Shown here: positions 35,278 through 44,814 of the stretch, piece by piece | Layout of the letters: each line of letters begins with the position of its first letter | Numbering within the stretch: position 1 is the stretch's first letter | NCBI GenBank assembly: GCA_963725425.1 | Contig: CAVRYJ010000041.1 | Location: 62,001 to 126,000 of the forward strand | Direction of reading: 5' to 3' | DNA: 64,000 nt | From: Clostridium_I sp963725425 | GTDB taxonomy: Bacteria > Bacillota > Clostridia > Clostridiales > Clostridiaceae | Notes under the pieces: model-generated | What the model was told of the DNA's origin: nothing | Databases searched by the model: none | The model's input: the letters and a program-made list of their open reading frames with translations, nothing else | Made by a program: the position numbers and the translations under genes

Positions 35278-35316
35278 GCTGCTTGTACGCCAATTCATCC
35301 AGATTAATGGGGGTAA

Positions 35317-36423
35317 ATGATGAAGAAAATATATGTTGTAATCTTACTAACAATAATTATCTCACTTTCTATGGGACATTTTGTATATGCCTCCGGTAAT
35401 ACTATGGAAACGGTGGAGGTTAAAGTTATAGATTTAGTACCTAATAGTACAGGAAATAATAATATAAGTGATAAAGTGAAGGTTAAAATAATTTCAGGAA
35501 AACATAAAGGACAAGTTTTGACAGTAGATAACTTAATAGATAATAAGGATAATGATAAAAATAGTATAGAAAGCTACAATGTACACAAAGGTGATGAAAT
35601 GTTTCTAGAATATCAAGGAGATAATTATGGGAATATAGAAAATCCGTCTATTTATGATTTTATTAGATATAAATATCTCGCTGTAATAGCTTTTATATTT
35701 ATTGCCCTTCTAATAGCTATAGGAGGGAAAAAAGGTATAAAGTCTTTATTAACTTTATTATTCACAGTGATTGCTATTGTAAAAATACTTATACCACTTA
35801 TTTTAAAAGGGGTAAATCCTGAACTTCCTACAATATTAATCTGTATTATATTATTAACAATAAATTTTTTAATAGTAAGTGGCTTTAATAAGAAGAGTTT
35901 CAGTGCTATTTTAGGCACAACTTTAGGGTTATCGACTTCAGCAATCTTATTGTTTATTTCTGGGAATATTTTAAGGATTACAGGAATAAATGATGAAGAT
36001 GTACAAACCCTTTCCACAATTGTAATTGGTAGTACTCTTAATTTTAAAGGGATATTTTTTACTTGTGTAATGCTTGGATCTTTAGGTGCAATAATGGATA
36101 TTGGTATAACAATATCTTCAACAATGTATGAAATCAAAAATAATAATCCTAGTATAAGTGAAAAAGAATTAATTAAGTCTGGAATGAATGTAGGTAAAGA
36201 TATAATGGGAACTATGACAAATACTCTTATTCTTGCTTATATAGGAAGTTCTTTGATAGTGTTACTAATATTACTATCATATAATATGTCTTTTATAGAA
36301 ATTATAAATCAGGATATTGTAGCAAGTGAAGTTTTAAAGGCCTTAATTGGAGGTATAAGTATTATTCTCACTATACCATGTACGGTATTTATTACAGCGA
36401 AATTAAAAATATCAGGGAATTGA
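35317..36423 (+). CDS. YibE/F family membrane protein
   Basis: 368 residues with a GGGGGTAA site before the paired ATG. A signal-type N terminus (IYVVILLTIIISLSMGHFV) is followed by an extracytoplasmic beta domain (KVKIISGKHKGQVLTVDN) and about seven membrane helices with the family's conserved glycine-rich helices: GGKKGIKSLLTLLF, MLGSLGAIMDIGITISSTMY and LILAYIGSSLIVLL. This is the YibE/F layout, a transporter-like family of unknown substrate common in Gram-positives. Complete length. Confidence 0.92.
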   Translation: MMKKIYVVILLTIIISLSMGHFVYASGNTMETVEVKVIDLVPNSTGNNNISDKVKVKIISGKHKGQVLTVDNLIDNKDNDKNSIESYNVHKGDEMFLEYQGDNYGNIENPSIYDFIRYKYLAVIAFIFIALLIAIGGKKGIKSLLTLLFTVIAIVKILIPLILKGVNPELPTILICIILLTINFLIVSGFNKKSFSAILGTTLGLSTSAILLFISGNILRITGINDEDVQTLSTIVIGSTLNFKGIFFTCVMLGSLGAIMDIGITISSTMYEIKNNNPSISEKELIKSGMNVGKDIMGTMTNTLILAYIGSSLIVLLILLSYNMSFIEIINQDIVASEVLKALIGGISIILTIPCTVFITAKLKISGN

Positions 36424-36476
36424 AGTTTAAAGTTTAGGAGGGGTGGGTATTTTCATTTTAAGTTCAAAATTGATAT

Positions 36477-36511
36477 AAAAACAAATAAAATCAGAGTATT
36501 TATTTGTTTTT
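36477..36511 (+). terminator. Terminator-like hairpin behind the YibE/F gene
   Basis: AAAAACAAATAAA pairs with TTTATTTGTTTTT across a short loop. AT-only stem, so moderate strength. Confidence 0.6.
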
Positions 36512-36643
36512 ACAAGTGGGTTACTCTATTTATTAGCAAAACCTGCTTTTGCATTGACCTATAAATGATGTAGATACGATATGAGAATAACATTATTTAG
36601 GTATGGAGCAATTGTGTTAATATTGTGTGATTTGTGCTGAAAC

Positions 36644-36673
36644 GTGACATATTTTCTTAAATTGGAGTATAAT
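36644..36673 (+). promoter_or_regulatory. Sigma-A promoter of the Ig-repeat hydrolase
   Basis: GTGACA at 36644 and a consensus TATAAT at 36668 with an 18-base spacer, 38 bases before the start codon. Confidence 0.65.
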
Positions 36674-36710
36674 ATTCAAGATAAAAAATAAAAGGGAAAA
36701 GGAGGCGAAA

Positions 36711-39314
36711 ATGGTGAGAATAAAGGGAATTAAGAAAGTAATTAGTCCATTTCTTTGTTGCTTTCTCATATTGATGACCGGATTTACATCAACGACAACT
36801 GTTATGGCTGACACTAACAGTAATTCACCAGCAATTGTGTGCATAGACTCACCAACAAGTAATTCTACATTAAGTGGTAATACATTAAATGTTTCAGGGT
36901 GGTCTCTAGATCAAAGTGGAGTTAAAGAGGTGCAAGTATCTGTAGATAATGGAATAGCTCAAAATGCAAGTATTGGTATATTAAGACTTGATGTTGATGG
37001 AGTTCATCCAGGTTATGCAGGTGGAAAAAATAGTGGCTATAGTACTAGTTTAGACATGGCTTCCTTATCAATGGGTTCACATACAATAACTGTAAATAGT
37101 ACTGGGAATGATGGAGTTGTAACAACTAATAATGTAAATATATCTAAGGTACCAACTATTGGTCAATCTATGCCGCAAATGGTAACAATAGATACACCAT
37201 CAAATAATTCATATGTATCAAGTAGCAACACATTAAATGTTGTTGGTTGGTCACTTAATGGATATGGAGTAAAAGAAGTACAAGTGTATATAGATAATGC
37301 TAATGAAACAGATGCTACTATAGGATTATCAAGACAAGATGTGGCCAATGCTTTTCCCGGCTATGTTGGGGGAAATACAAGTGGATATAGCGCAAGTTTA
37401 ACGCTTCCAACACTTTCGGATGGTGTACATACCATAAAGGTTGTAAGCACCGGAAATGATGGTTCAGTAGCAACTGGTACAATTAATATTAACAAAGTAT
37501 CAGAACAAAGTATGCCTGGCATAGTTGCTATAGATACGCCACAAAGCAATTCAACAACTAGTGATAATACACTTAATGTTGCGGGATGGTCATTGAATGT
37601 TGCTGGAGTTAAAGAAGTGCAGGTATCAGTAGATAATGGAGCAGCTCAAGATGCAAGTATTGGTATACAAAGACTTGATGTTAATGGAGTTTATCCAGGA
37701 TATACAGGTGGAAAAACTAGTGGATATAGTACTAGTTTAAATATAACTTCTTTATCAATGGGGACACATACAATAACCGTAACAAGTACTGGAATTGATG
37801 GGGTTGTAACAACTAATAATGTAAATATAACTAAGGTACCAACTGTTGGACAATCTATGCCTCCAATGGTGGACATAGATACACCATCAAACAATTCAGA
37901 TATATCAAGTAATAACACATTAAATGTTGTGGGTTGGACACTTAATGGATATGGCGTTAAGAAAGTACAAGTGTATATAGATAACGGTAATGAAACAGAT
38001 GCAACTATAGGAATAGCAAGACAAGATGTTGACAATGCCTTTCCAGGATACGCTGGTGGAAGTACAGGTGGATATAACGCAAGTATAAATCTTCCAACAC
38101 TTTCTGCAGGTATACATACTATAGAGGTTGTAAGTACTGGAAATGATGGTACAGTAACCACTGGTACAGTTAATATTAATAAATTAGCAGAAGAAAACAC
38201 GCCTGGAATAGTTACCATAGATACTCCAAAATATTCACAAGTAACAGCTACACAAATTGGTGTTACTGGTTGGTCACTAGACCTAAATGGAGTGAAAAGT
38301 GTGCAAGTATCAGTAGATAATGGTAATATGCAAGAAGCAACTATAGGCTTATTAAGACAAGATGTAGCTAATATATATCCACAATATGCTGATGCATCAA
38401 CTAGTGGATTTACCACAGAACTAGACATTTCAAAGTTAACAACTGGAATCCATACGATAACTGTGGTTAGTACTGGTGAAGATGGTACAACAGCGACGAA
38501 CACCACACAGATAGATATACTTCCGGTAGCATCATCAAATTTGTCTAGCATGGTAGACATAGATACTCCAAGTAATGATGTATTTATAAAAGCGGAAAAC
38601 TATTTATTCAATGTAACTGGTTGGTCACTTGATGCATTTGGAGTAAAAGAAGTACAAGTATATGTAGATAACATATATACTGGAGATGCTACAACAGGAA
38701 TTCTACGATCTGATGTAGATAGCACCTATCCTGGATATACAGGTGGAGTAAACAGTGGATATAATTATACTATGAACTTCTCATCTTTATCTTATGGAGC
38801 ACATGACTTAAGTGTAAGAAGCATCGGAAATGATGGAGTCATAACAACTAAGGATATTGTTATTTATAAAGTATATAATGACACAGATATTGCTTCACAA
38901 ATAGTTTCATTTTTAGACCTACAATCTAATTTGGATCTAGCAGAGGGACAAGCATTAAACCTTCATGATGGAGATGATAGTGATAATTGTGTCTATTTCT
39001 CCAGCTCAGTTTTAAGGGATATTGGTATTAACGTCCCAGCTGGTATGGCAAACACAGAATATTATGTACCATTTATAGCATCACAAGGTTGGGCAGAAGA
39101 TTATAATGTAAATGATTTGTACCCTGGAAACATATGTTTTACAGTTTCAGATGGTACAGGCTATCCTACTCACACTTATATTTTTTTGGGTTGGGTAAAT
39201 CCTTTCGATCATACATTAGCTTATGTCGCAGATAATCAAAGTAATGTTATTCATATTCGTAGTATGATTGATGCACCAAATACAGATGCTTTCAGTTTTG
39301 GGTTTCATAACTAA
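36711..39314 (+). CDS. Secreted six-repeat Ig-like protein with C-terminal cysteine hydrolase-like domain
   Basis: 867 residues, ATG eight bases after AAAGGAGGCG. Signal peptide at residues 1-33 ending TTTVMADT. Six Ig-like repeats of about 114 residues begin near 39, 153, 267, 382, 496 and 611. They alternate in two types: VKEVQVSVDNG (first, third, fifth) and VKEVQVYIDN (second, fourth, sixth), each with GWSL before and STGNDG near the end. The last 150 residues look like an NlpC/P60- or CHAP-type papain-fold domain: NCVYFSSSVL (cysteine), HTYIFLGW (histidine) and YVADNQS. It probably binds and trims the cell wall. Own promoter and a perfect terminator. Confidence 0.85.
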   Translation: MVRIKGIKKVISPFLCCFLILMTGFTSTTTVMADTNSNSPAIVCIDSPTSNSTLSGNTLNVSGWSLDQSGVKEVQVSVDNGIAQNASIGILRLDVDGVHPGYAGGKNSGYSTSLDMASLSMGSHTITVNSTGNDGVVTTNNVNISKVPTIGQSMPQMVTIDTPSNNSYVSSSNTLNVVGWSLNGYGVKEVQVYIDNANETDATIGLSRQDVANAFPGYVGGNTSGYSASLTLPTLSDGVHTIKVVSTGNDGSVATGTININKVSEQSMPGIVAIDTPQSNSTTSDNTLNVAGWSLNVAGVKEVQVSVDNGAAQDASIGIQRLDVNGVYPGYTGGKTSGYSTSLNITSLSMGTHTITVTSTGIDGVVTTNNVNITKVPTVGQSMPPMVDIDTPSNNSDISSNNTLNVVGWTLNGYGVKKVQVYIDNGNETDATIGIARQDVDNAFPGYAGGSTGGYNASINLPTLSAGIHTIEVVSTGNDGTVTTGTVNINKLAEENTPGIVTIDTPKYSQVTATQIGVTGWSLDLNGVKSVQVSVDNGNMQEATIGLLRQDVANIYPQYADASTSGFTTELDISKLTTGIHTITVVSTGEDGTTATNTTQIDILPVASSNLSSMVDIDTPSNDVFIKAENYLFNVTGWSLDAFGVKEVQVYVDNIYTGDATTGILRSDVDSTYPGYTGGVNSGYNYTMNFSSLSYGAHDLSVRSIGNDGVITTKDIVIYKVYNDTDIASQIVSFLDLQSNLDLAEGQALNLHDGDDSDNCVYFSSSVLRDIGINVPAGMANTEYYVPFIASQGWAEDYNVNDLYPGNICFTVSDGTGYPTHTYIFLGWVNPFDHTLAYVADNQSNVIHIRSMIDAPNTDAFSFGFHN

Positions 39315-39354
39315 TAATTAACTATTATTAATCTAAATATTTTTAACATACAAT

Positions 39355-39400
39355 AAAAATGGTATTTCAAAATGATTATTCGTTTTGAAATACCATTTTT
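39355..39400. terminator. Perfect 18-bp terminator
   Basis: Arms 39355-39372 and 39383-39400 are perfect reverse complements around a ten-base loop, ending in five T. Confidence 0.9.
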
Positions 39401-39601
39401 ATTTTTAGATTGTAAAGCAGTATCGAACCATTAAGATTATAATCATAATCATAATCATAGAGTATGATATAATAATACCTATAGACAAATTTTATGAAGT
39501 ATAAAATGAAGATAAAAATCAATGAAAATATGTATGATAAATGCAATGATGGGATAAAAATATGACCTAATGTGTTTAAGGGTATAGGATAGGTGAAGGA
39601 T

Positions 39602-40804
39602 ATGGATAGTGTAAAAGAAGAAAAAAAGCTTTTGAAGGTAACATATCTTTTTTGCATAGTAAGCTTTTTAAATTTGTTTTTAATCAAGCAACCTATGGAT
39701 AAAGGTGCATTAATTATGGGCGCTGTCCTATGTGTACTTTTGGGATTTTCACATTTTATAGTAAGAAAATTTTTCCCTTATGGAGATAAATATATATTGG
39801 TCTTTGCCTGTATACTCTCTTGTATAGGACTTGTTATGTTATATAGGCTGAATATGGCGGAGTCAATAAAACAAATCAGTTGGTTTATTGTGGGGATTGC
39901 AACTTTTATACTAATTGTTGTACTGCTACCAGATTTAAAGAGATACGAAAAATATCGATATGTATATCTTACAGGAACTCTCATTTTTGCATCAATGGCT
40001 ACTTTTATTGGTACAGAGATTAATGGTTCTAGAAGCTGGGTTAAGCTTGGAGGAGTGAGTTTTCAACCTTCAGAGTTTGCAAAACTATTTTTAATTGCAT
40101 ATTTAGCTTCAGCTTTGAAGGACTATAAAAATTTCAAACAACTAATTGAACCTGCTTGTGTTGTTACAGCAACGCTTGGGTTCATGATGATTGAAAAGGC
40201 TCTTGGCTCAGCAATTATATTTTTTGCTATAACTGTAACTATGATATATATTTCAACGTCAAGACTTAAGTATATTGTAGCAGCTTTTATATCATTAGCA
40301 GCTGGTGGATTCATTAGTTACAAGCTTTTTGCATATGTAAGACTTAGATTTATGATTTGGCAAAATCCTTGGCCATATAGAGCCAATCAAAGTTATCAGG
40401 TTGTCCAGTCAATGTATTCCATAGCTTGGGGAGGATTATTTGGTACAGGATTAGGACTTGGATTTCCGAGCTTTGTACCAGTTAACTCTACTGACTTTAT
40501 TTTTTCTGCAATATGCGAGGAGATGGGAGTTTTGATGGGTTTTGCTATAATGATTTTATATTTTTTGATTTTCTATAGATGTATGAGAGCAGCAGTATTT
40601 GCTCAAGATAATTTTTCAAAGCTTTTAGCTGTGGGTATTAGTGCAATGATAGGTTCTCAGGTTTTAGTTATTGTTGGCGGTGTCACAGGTATGATTCCAC
40701 TTACAGGAATAACACTTCCTCTTGTAAGTTATGGTGGAAGTTCTATGATTATAGTTTTTATAGCATTAGGTATAATTCAAAAGATGAGCGAATTCGAAAA
40801 CTAA
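39602..40804 (+). CDS. FtsW/RodA/SpoVE family protein
   Basis: 400 residues; ATG 39602 lies eight bases after AGGTG, with a GTG at 39593 as alternative. Ten membrane helices. SEDS-family signatures: NGSRSWVKLGGVSFQPSEFA, QNPWPYRANQSYQVVQSMYS, GGLFGTGLGLG, DFIFSAICEEMG and the C-terminal TGITLPLVSYGGSSM. SEDS proteins polymerise lipid II glycan strands with a class B PBP partner; none is adjacent. Single-gene copy among other envelope genes, so probably an accessory paralogue. Confidence 0.95.
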   Translation: MDSVKEEKKLLKVTYLFCIVSFLNLFLIKQPMDKGALIMGAVLCVLLGFSHFIVRKFFPYGDKYILVFACILSCIGLVMLYRLNMAESIKQISWFIVGIATFILIVVLLPDLKRYEKYRYVYLTGTLIFASMATFIGTEINGSRSWVKLGGVSFQPSEFAKLFLIAYLASALKDYKNFKQLIEPACVVTATLGFMMIEKALGSAIIFFAITVTMIYISTSRLKYIVAAFISLAAGGFISYKLFAYVRLRFMIWQNPWPYRANQSYQVVQSMYSIAWGGLFGTGLGLGFPSFVPVNSTDFIFSAICEEMGVLMGFAIMILYFLIFYRCMRAAVFAQDNFSKLLAVGISAMIGSQVLVIVGGVTGMIPLTGITLPLVSYGGSSMIIVFIALGIIQKMSEFEN

Positions 40805-40939
40805 TTTGAGAAAACAAATGGCTGTTATCGTAAAACTTTTTAATGATGCATCTCTAATGTTAGTATACAACCTTAATTTCCATTTCGAAAATCATTTGTT
40901 ACAATGTTAAAAAAATTATTATTTTAGGGGCGATTTTTA

Positions 40940-41544
40940 ATGTTAAAAATGACAAAATGCAAAGCTTGTGGCAAAGAACTAGCTAGTGGAGCAAATGTTT
41001 GTCCTCAATGCGGAAAAGATCAAAAAACCTTTTTATGAAACATAAAATGATTTGTATAATTTTAGCACTTATAGTATTGGGTGTTATAGGAACGACTATT
41101 AGTGGCGGTGAAAATCAACCTGCCAAGGGTGGACAGAGTAAATCTACTTCAACTGCAAAAACATTTAAAATAGGTGATGTAATACAATTAAAAAACTCTA
41201 AATTTGAAGTAAACAAAATAAGAACTGGCAATGGAATATCAGGTATGGAGCCTCCAACTGGTAAAGAATATTTCTATGTTGATTGCACAATTCAAAATAT
41301 ATCAACTGAAGAGCAAACAGTTTCTTCAATATTGATGTTTAAAGTTCAAGATAGTGATGGAAGATCTTATGATCTAGCTACACCTGGAGACCAAAATGGA
41401 CACCTTGATGGAAAAATAGGCGTTGGTAAAAAGATATCTGGGGAATATGTAGTAGAAGCTCCTAAGAGTAAAACTGGTTTACAATTAGTATTTGATAGTT
41501 CAGTATTTAGCACTGGTAGCCAATTAATTGTAGATCTTAACTAA
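40940..41544 (+). pseudogene. Zinc-ribbon DUF4352 membrane protein, frame broken near 41028
   Basis: ATG 40940 with TAGGGGCG upstream. The first frame gives a zinc ribbon, KCKACGKELASGANVCPQCG, and ends at TGA 41037. One base back, the frame gives KHKMICIILALIVLGVIG (membrane helix) and a DUF4352 domain: FKIGDVIQLKNSKFEVNKI, GKEYFYVDCTIQNIS and YVVEAPKSKTGLQLVFD. This domain order is normal for clostridial DUF4352 proteins, so the gene is one unit with a one-base slip in CAAAAAACCTTTTT. The homopolymers make a sequencing error, or slippage, possible. Repaired length about 201 residues. Confidence 0.8.
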
Positions 41545-41575
41545 GAATTACATAATAAAATTTTAAGTACATCTT

Positions 41576-41616
41576 CAAAGAATAAAAAAGGTCTAAATAG
41601 GGTCTTCTTTATTTTG
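41576..41616 (+). terminator. Likely terminator behind the DUF4352 gene
   Basis: AATAAAAAAGGTC can pair with GGTCTTCTTTATT using G-U pairs and one mismatch, with TTTATTTT behind. Moderate quality. Confidence 0.5.
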
Positions 41617-41738
41617 GAATAAGTTACTGAATTGTGTATAAGCTGTTTATTCTATAGGTTCTATTTTATTTATCTAATTGAACACAATTAATAGATTATA
41701 TCTGTTTAAAACTCAAATTCGACTCAATAAATGACACA

Positions 41739-42122
41739 TTAACATCTCGTTTTACTTGATTGATTTAGTATTTCCTTTAATTCCTTTATATCCTTTTTAG
41801 ATATTTCTTCTGATTCAATAAAGGTTGAGAGCATGGTTTTAATAGAGCCATTGAATACCCTATTAATAAAGTCTTCGCTTTCAGATTTTATACATTCATC
41901 TTCTGATATTAAAGGGAAATAATAATATTTATTACCTACTTTATGAAATCCGATGATATTTTTGTTTAGTAATCGGGTTATTAAGCTTTTAATTGTAGAT
42001 GACTTCCACTTAGAGTTATCTTTGAGTGCGTTTATAATATTCAGTGATGAAATTTCAGGATTAAACCATATAATTTTCATTACTGCCCACTCAGCATTCG
42101 ATATTTTAGGAGTTTTATCCAT
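41739..42122 (-). CDS. BlaI/MecI/CopY-family transcriptional repressor
   Basis: 127 residues, ATG with GAGGTG seven bases upstream on the minus strand. The winged helix is typical: KISNAEWAVMKIIWFNPEIS, STIKSLITRLLNKNIIGFHK and VGNKYYYFPLISEDE, followed by the helical dimer domain. These repressors sit on a TACA-N2-TGTA palindrome and are released by proteolysis by a BlaR-type sensor or by metal. No blaR-like sensor or beta-lactamase lies next to it. It lies between convergent envelope genes. Confidence 0.93.
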   Translation of the reverse strand: MDKTPKISNAEWAVMKIIWFNPEISSLNIINALKDNSKWKSSTIKSLITRLLNKNIIGFHKVGNKYYYFPLISEDECIKSESEDFINRVFNGSIKTMLSTFIESEEISKKDIKELKEILNQSSKTRC

Positions 42123-42144
42123 TGTTATTTCACCTCAATTCTGA

Positions 42145-42156
42145 TTACAAATGTAA
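42145..42156. promoter_or_regulatory. BlaI-type operator
   Basis: The perfect palindrome-like TTACAAATGTAA lies 23 bases upstream of the repressor start and contains the family core TACAAATGTA. A second related word, TACATTTACAT, lies at 42173. Autoregulation is the likely use. Confidence 0.7.
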
Positions 42157-42671
42157 TTGTGATAAGTCAACATACATTTACATTTTATTTTCTGCATAGT
42201 ATTGTTTTGGTATGTTGAAGGTGATACCTAATATTGATTATTAAGAGTATAGATTAAGTATATTAAAATAGGCACAAAAAATCAATTTTCTTTAAAACTC
42301 TATGCACTTTACAAATGGCTTACCCTGTAATATGCATATTAACTCCATATCATTAAATGATTCACTAGAAAAAATAGTTTCAATGTATTAATAGATAGCT
42401 ATCATTAACTTGGTTTATAATTTAGAGTTAAGATAATCCTAGTACAGCTATATTTCAAAAATACTTAAAATAATGAAGGACTTTTCTAAAATGTAATTAT
42501 CATTGTTAAATTGAGTGTAGGTTTAAGTTATCAAAAATTATAAGAAGCCCTAAGAAATTTAAATGGATTTTGTAAAAAGCTAATACCTTAGGGTGTTAGC
42601 TCATTTGCTTTAGGTTCGATAAATATTAAGGAGGTATTCACAAATATATCAAAATTATAACATGGAAATCA
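42157..42671. other. 500-base gap with two competing hairpins
   Basis: No gene recognised. CCCTAAG at 42548-42554 can pair with CTTAGGG at 42587-42593, while AGCTAATACC (42578-42587) can pair with GGTGTTAGCT (42592-42601). The two structures exclude each other. AAGGAGG at 42630 follows, but no standard start codon with an open frame lies behind it. Confidence 0.5.
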
Positions 42672-42700
42672 TTGTGTAGGTGAAAATATTTAGATATAAT
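42672..42700 (+). promoter_or_regulatory. Sigma-A promoter of the G1 peptidase gene
   Basis: TTGTGT at 42672 and consensus TATAAT at 42695 with a 17-base spacer, 79 bases before the start codon. Confidence 0.65.
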
Positions 42701-42778
42701 ATAAATATAGGTATAGTTGCTAATTATTATTAGTTAAGCAGTTTTATATTTTATACGAGAAGAAGGGGGCATGCTGTT

Positions 42779-43720
42779 TTGGAAAGATTAAAGGTTGTAG
42801 GGGTAGCACTGTCAATGTCAATATTATTAGTAGGTGGCTGTGGTTTTAGTAGTAGTTCAGTTCAGCATAAAACTAATACTAAATATGTTTTATCAAGGTA
42901 TTCACATAAGTCAAATAAGACTAATTCATTGAAAAGTTCAGCAAGTACTATAAACTTGCCTTCAAATACTCAAGATTCTTCAAATTGGGCTGGTTATATA
43001 GACTCACCTACTTCTAGTAGTGGTGCGTATACTAGCATTTCTGGTAGTTGGACAATCCCTACTATTTCAGCAAGTAAATCAGATGCAGTGGCATCACAGT
43101 GGATAGGGCTAGGTGGCGTATCGTCTACAGATCTTCTTCAAATGGGTACCATTGAGGAAGAAGAAAATGGGCAACCTATGGCAGAAGTATTTTGGGAGAA
43201 ACTACCTGATGTTGCTCAGAATGTGCTTAGTGTTCCAATTGGTTCAAAGGTTACTGTTAATATATCTGAAGCAACAAGTTCCACATGGAATTTAACATTT
43301 AGTGCAACTTCACCAGCAGGACAAACACAAACTCAAACAATTACGGAAGATTTGGATTCTTCTTATGATGGCGGAGTTGGAACATCAGCGGAATGGATTA
43401 GTGAAGATCCTTCGGATGCAAATGGACAACTAGTCCCTTTGGCAAATATGGGTACAATAAACTATCAATCAGCTACAGTGGATGGTCAGCTGCTAAATTC
43501 TGCTGGGAATACTGTTAAACCAGTTGCGTTGGTATCAAGTTCTCAAAATGTTTTGATTTATCCTTCTATAGTTGGAGCGGATAATGAATCCTTTTCAACT
43601 ACAAGTGTAACTTCAGGCACAACTACAACTGGAAGTGGAAGAGGAAGAATAAATACAGGTAGCGGCACAAGGATAGGAAGTGGTTCATCTCATAATCAAA
43701 GAGGTTGGAGAAATAGATAA
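42779..43720 (+). CDS. G1-family glutamic peptidase (eqolisin-like) lipoprotein
   Basis: 313 residues; TTG 42779 lies nine bases after GAAGGGGG. N-terminal lipoprotein signal with lipobox LLVGGC. After a lysine/serine-rich linker the catalytic domain starts at SSNWAGYIDSP. The two G1 catalytic residues are seen: glutamine in ASQWIGLGG and glutamate in TSAEWISED. G1 peptidases are acid-acting endopeptidases best known from fungi, with bacterial members. The tail is glycine/serine/arginine-rich (GSGRGRINTGSGTRIGSG) and may contact the wall. Own promoter and terminator. Confidence 0.88.
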   Translation: MERLKVVGVALSMSILLVGGCGFSSSSVQHKTNTKYVLSRYSHKSNKTNSLKSSASTINLPSNTQDSSNWAGYIDSPTSSSGAYTSISGSWTIPTISASKSDAVASQWIGLGGVSSTDLLQMGTIEEEENGQPMAEVFWEKLPDVAQNVLSVPIGSKVTVNISEATSSTWNLTFSATSPAGQTQTQTITEDLDSSYDGGVGTSAEWISEDPSDANGQLVPLANMGTINYQSATVDGQLLNSAGNTVKPVALVSSSQNVLIYPSIVGADNESFSTTSVTSGTTTTGSGRGRINTGSGTRIGSGSSHNQRGWRNR

Positions 43721-43746
43721 CATTAATTGAATTGTGAGAATAGATT

Positions 43747-43785
43747 ATAAAATAGAGTAGTGTAAAAACTACTCTATTTTATTTC
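43747..43785. terminator. Perfect 15-bp terminator
   Basis: ATAAAATAGAGTAGT and its exact reverse complement enclose a six-base loop and run into TTCTT. Confidence 0.9.
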
Positions 43786-44466
43786 TTAGTTGGGGTGTAA
43801 AAAGTATTTTTCTGTAAGAGGTATATCTTCGAGGACTGAGGTCACTCAATTTTTTATATTTCGAAATAAAAGGTCAGCAATAGAATAATTTTATGACTTA
43901 CTAATCTGATTACCATTTTTTTATGGTAAACAATTATATAAGCTGTAATTTCTAGGTTTTGTATGAGGTAGCTTTACAACAAGCGGTATGAATTTTTTAG
44001 ATTAGTTTTTATTTTGCGACATTGGTTTTCAAATGTAGTGATATGGACTATTTATAAAAATATTTTTTAACTGTAATAGTAGAATTTATTGTGCCACATT
44101 ACTGTAACTTGTGATGACATTGTTTATTTTCAACAACTAAGTATAGATAAATTATAAAATAAGTGGGGACTTTGAAAACAAATTCATCACTATAAATTAG
44201 ATCGATTGATTTAATTTATAACTATAGAAAGATCAAGTGTTGAGATTGATAACGTAGATCGGTCACATGATATCAGTCAAGCAATTCAGTCACCTCAATC
44301 ATTAATGTACAGCTCTATAATTCTCTCTCCCATAGATACTAGCCACCTTGTGATACTTTCAAATTTGACTTAGCAACTTTGTATTTTTAGGAATATACTT
44401 TCATCTTATACTTCATTATATTTAAAGATAGTAGCTAGTTTTCTCATAAGCAATTTTAGAATACAA
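43786..44466. other. 680-base gene-free interval with dispersed repeat
   Basis: No gene seen. It holds GGTCACATGATATCA at 44261 followed by GTCAAGCAATTCAG, and further upstream AAAATAAGTGGGGACTTTGA near 44157, both with counterparts near 53.4-53.6 kb; CATTACTGTAACTT at 44097 also occurs near 4.66 kb. Confidence 0.55.
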
Positions 44467-44504
44467 AGGTAACTCAGCTAAAGCTTACTTTAGTTGAGTT
44501 ACCT
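44467..44504. terminator. 17-bp hairpin at the 3' end of the XRE gene
   Basis: Arms 44467-44483 and 44488-44504 pair with one G-U; the stop codon of the minus-strand gene lies in the loop region. T run on the plus side. Confidence 0.75.
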
Positions 44505-44814
44505 TGTATTTTTGTACCAAGAACTTCATATATTCGTCAGCTTGATCTCTTCCTTCAAGAGGAAGGGATTTATATATATTGAATGATTTTAGTACATCAT
44601 CATAATTTCTAATATTGGAAACACCAAACAAATAATCGAAGCTGACATCGAAATATTCAGCAAGTTTTATAAGTGATGTAGCATCTTTCGGAAAATGTTT
44701 GTCACTTTCATAATATCCTATCATACGTGCGCCTATATTGATAACTTTTCCAACAACTGCTTGAGTAACTTCTTTTTCTTGACGTAGATTTTTTAAACGT
44801 TCACCAAAGGACAT
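44485..44814 (-). CDS. XRE-family transcriptional regulator
   Basis: 109 residues from ATG 44814, eight bases after GAGGTGG on the minus strand; two upstream in-frame codons lack a site. Residues 3-62 are a Cro/C1-type helix-turn-helix: GERLKNLRQEKEVTQAVVGK followed by VINIGARMIGYYESDKHFPK and LAEYFDVSFDYLFGVS. The C-terminal 45 residues are helical. Such small XRE proteins control phage, plasmid or sporulation-related genes; no operator was identified. It is divergent from the ChW/LRR gene 360 bases away. Confidence 0.9.
   Translation of the reverse strand: MSFGERLKNLRQEKEVTQAVVGKVINIGARMIGYYESDKHFPKDATSLIKLAEYFDVSFDYLFGVSNIRNYDDVLKSFNIYKSLPLEGRDQADEYMKFLVQKYKVTQLK

Noticed and set aside
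37691..38560. Long minus-strand open frame of 289 codons
   Set aside because: It is the antisense shadow of the repeated Ig domains; the plus-strand frame has a signal peptide, promoter and family motifs, and the minus frame repeats with the same period.
41020..41045. Programmed -1 frameshift in the DUF4352 gene
   Set aside because: The six A are not phased as an X-XXY-YYZ slippery heptamer for the zero frame and no stimulatory hairpin follows closely; a homopolymer error or mutation is simpler.
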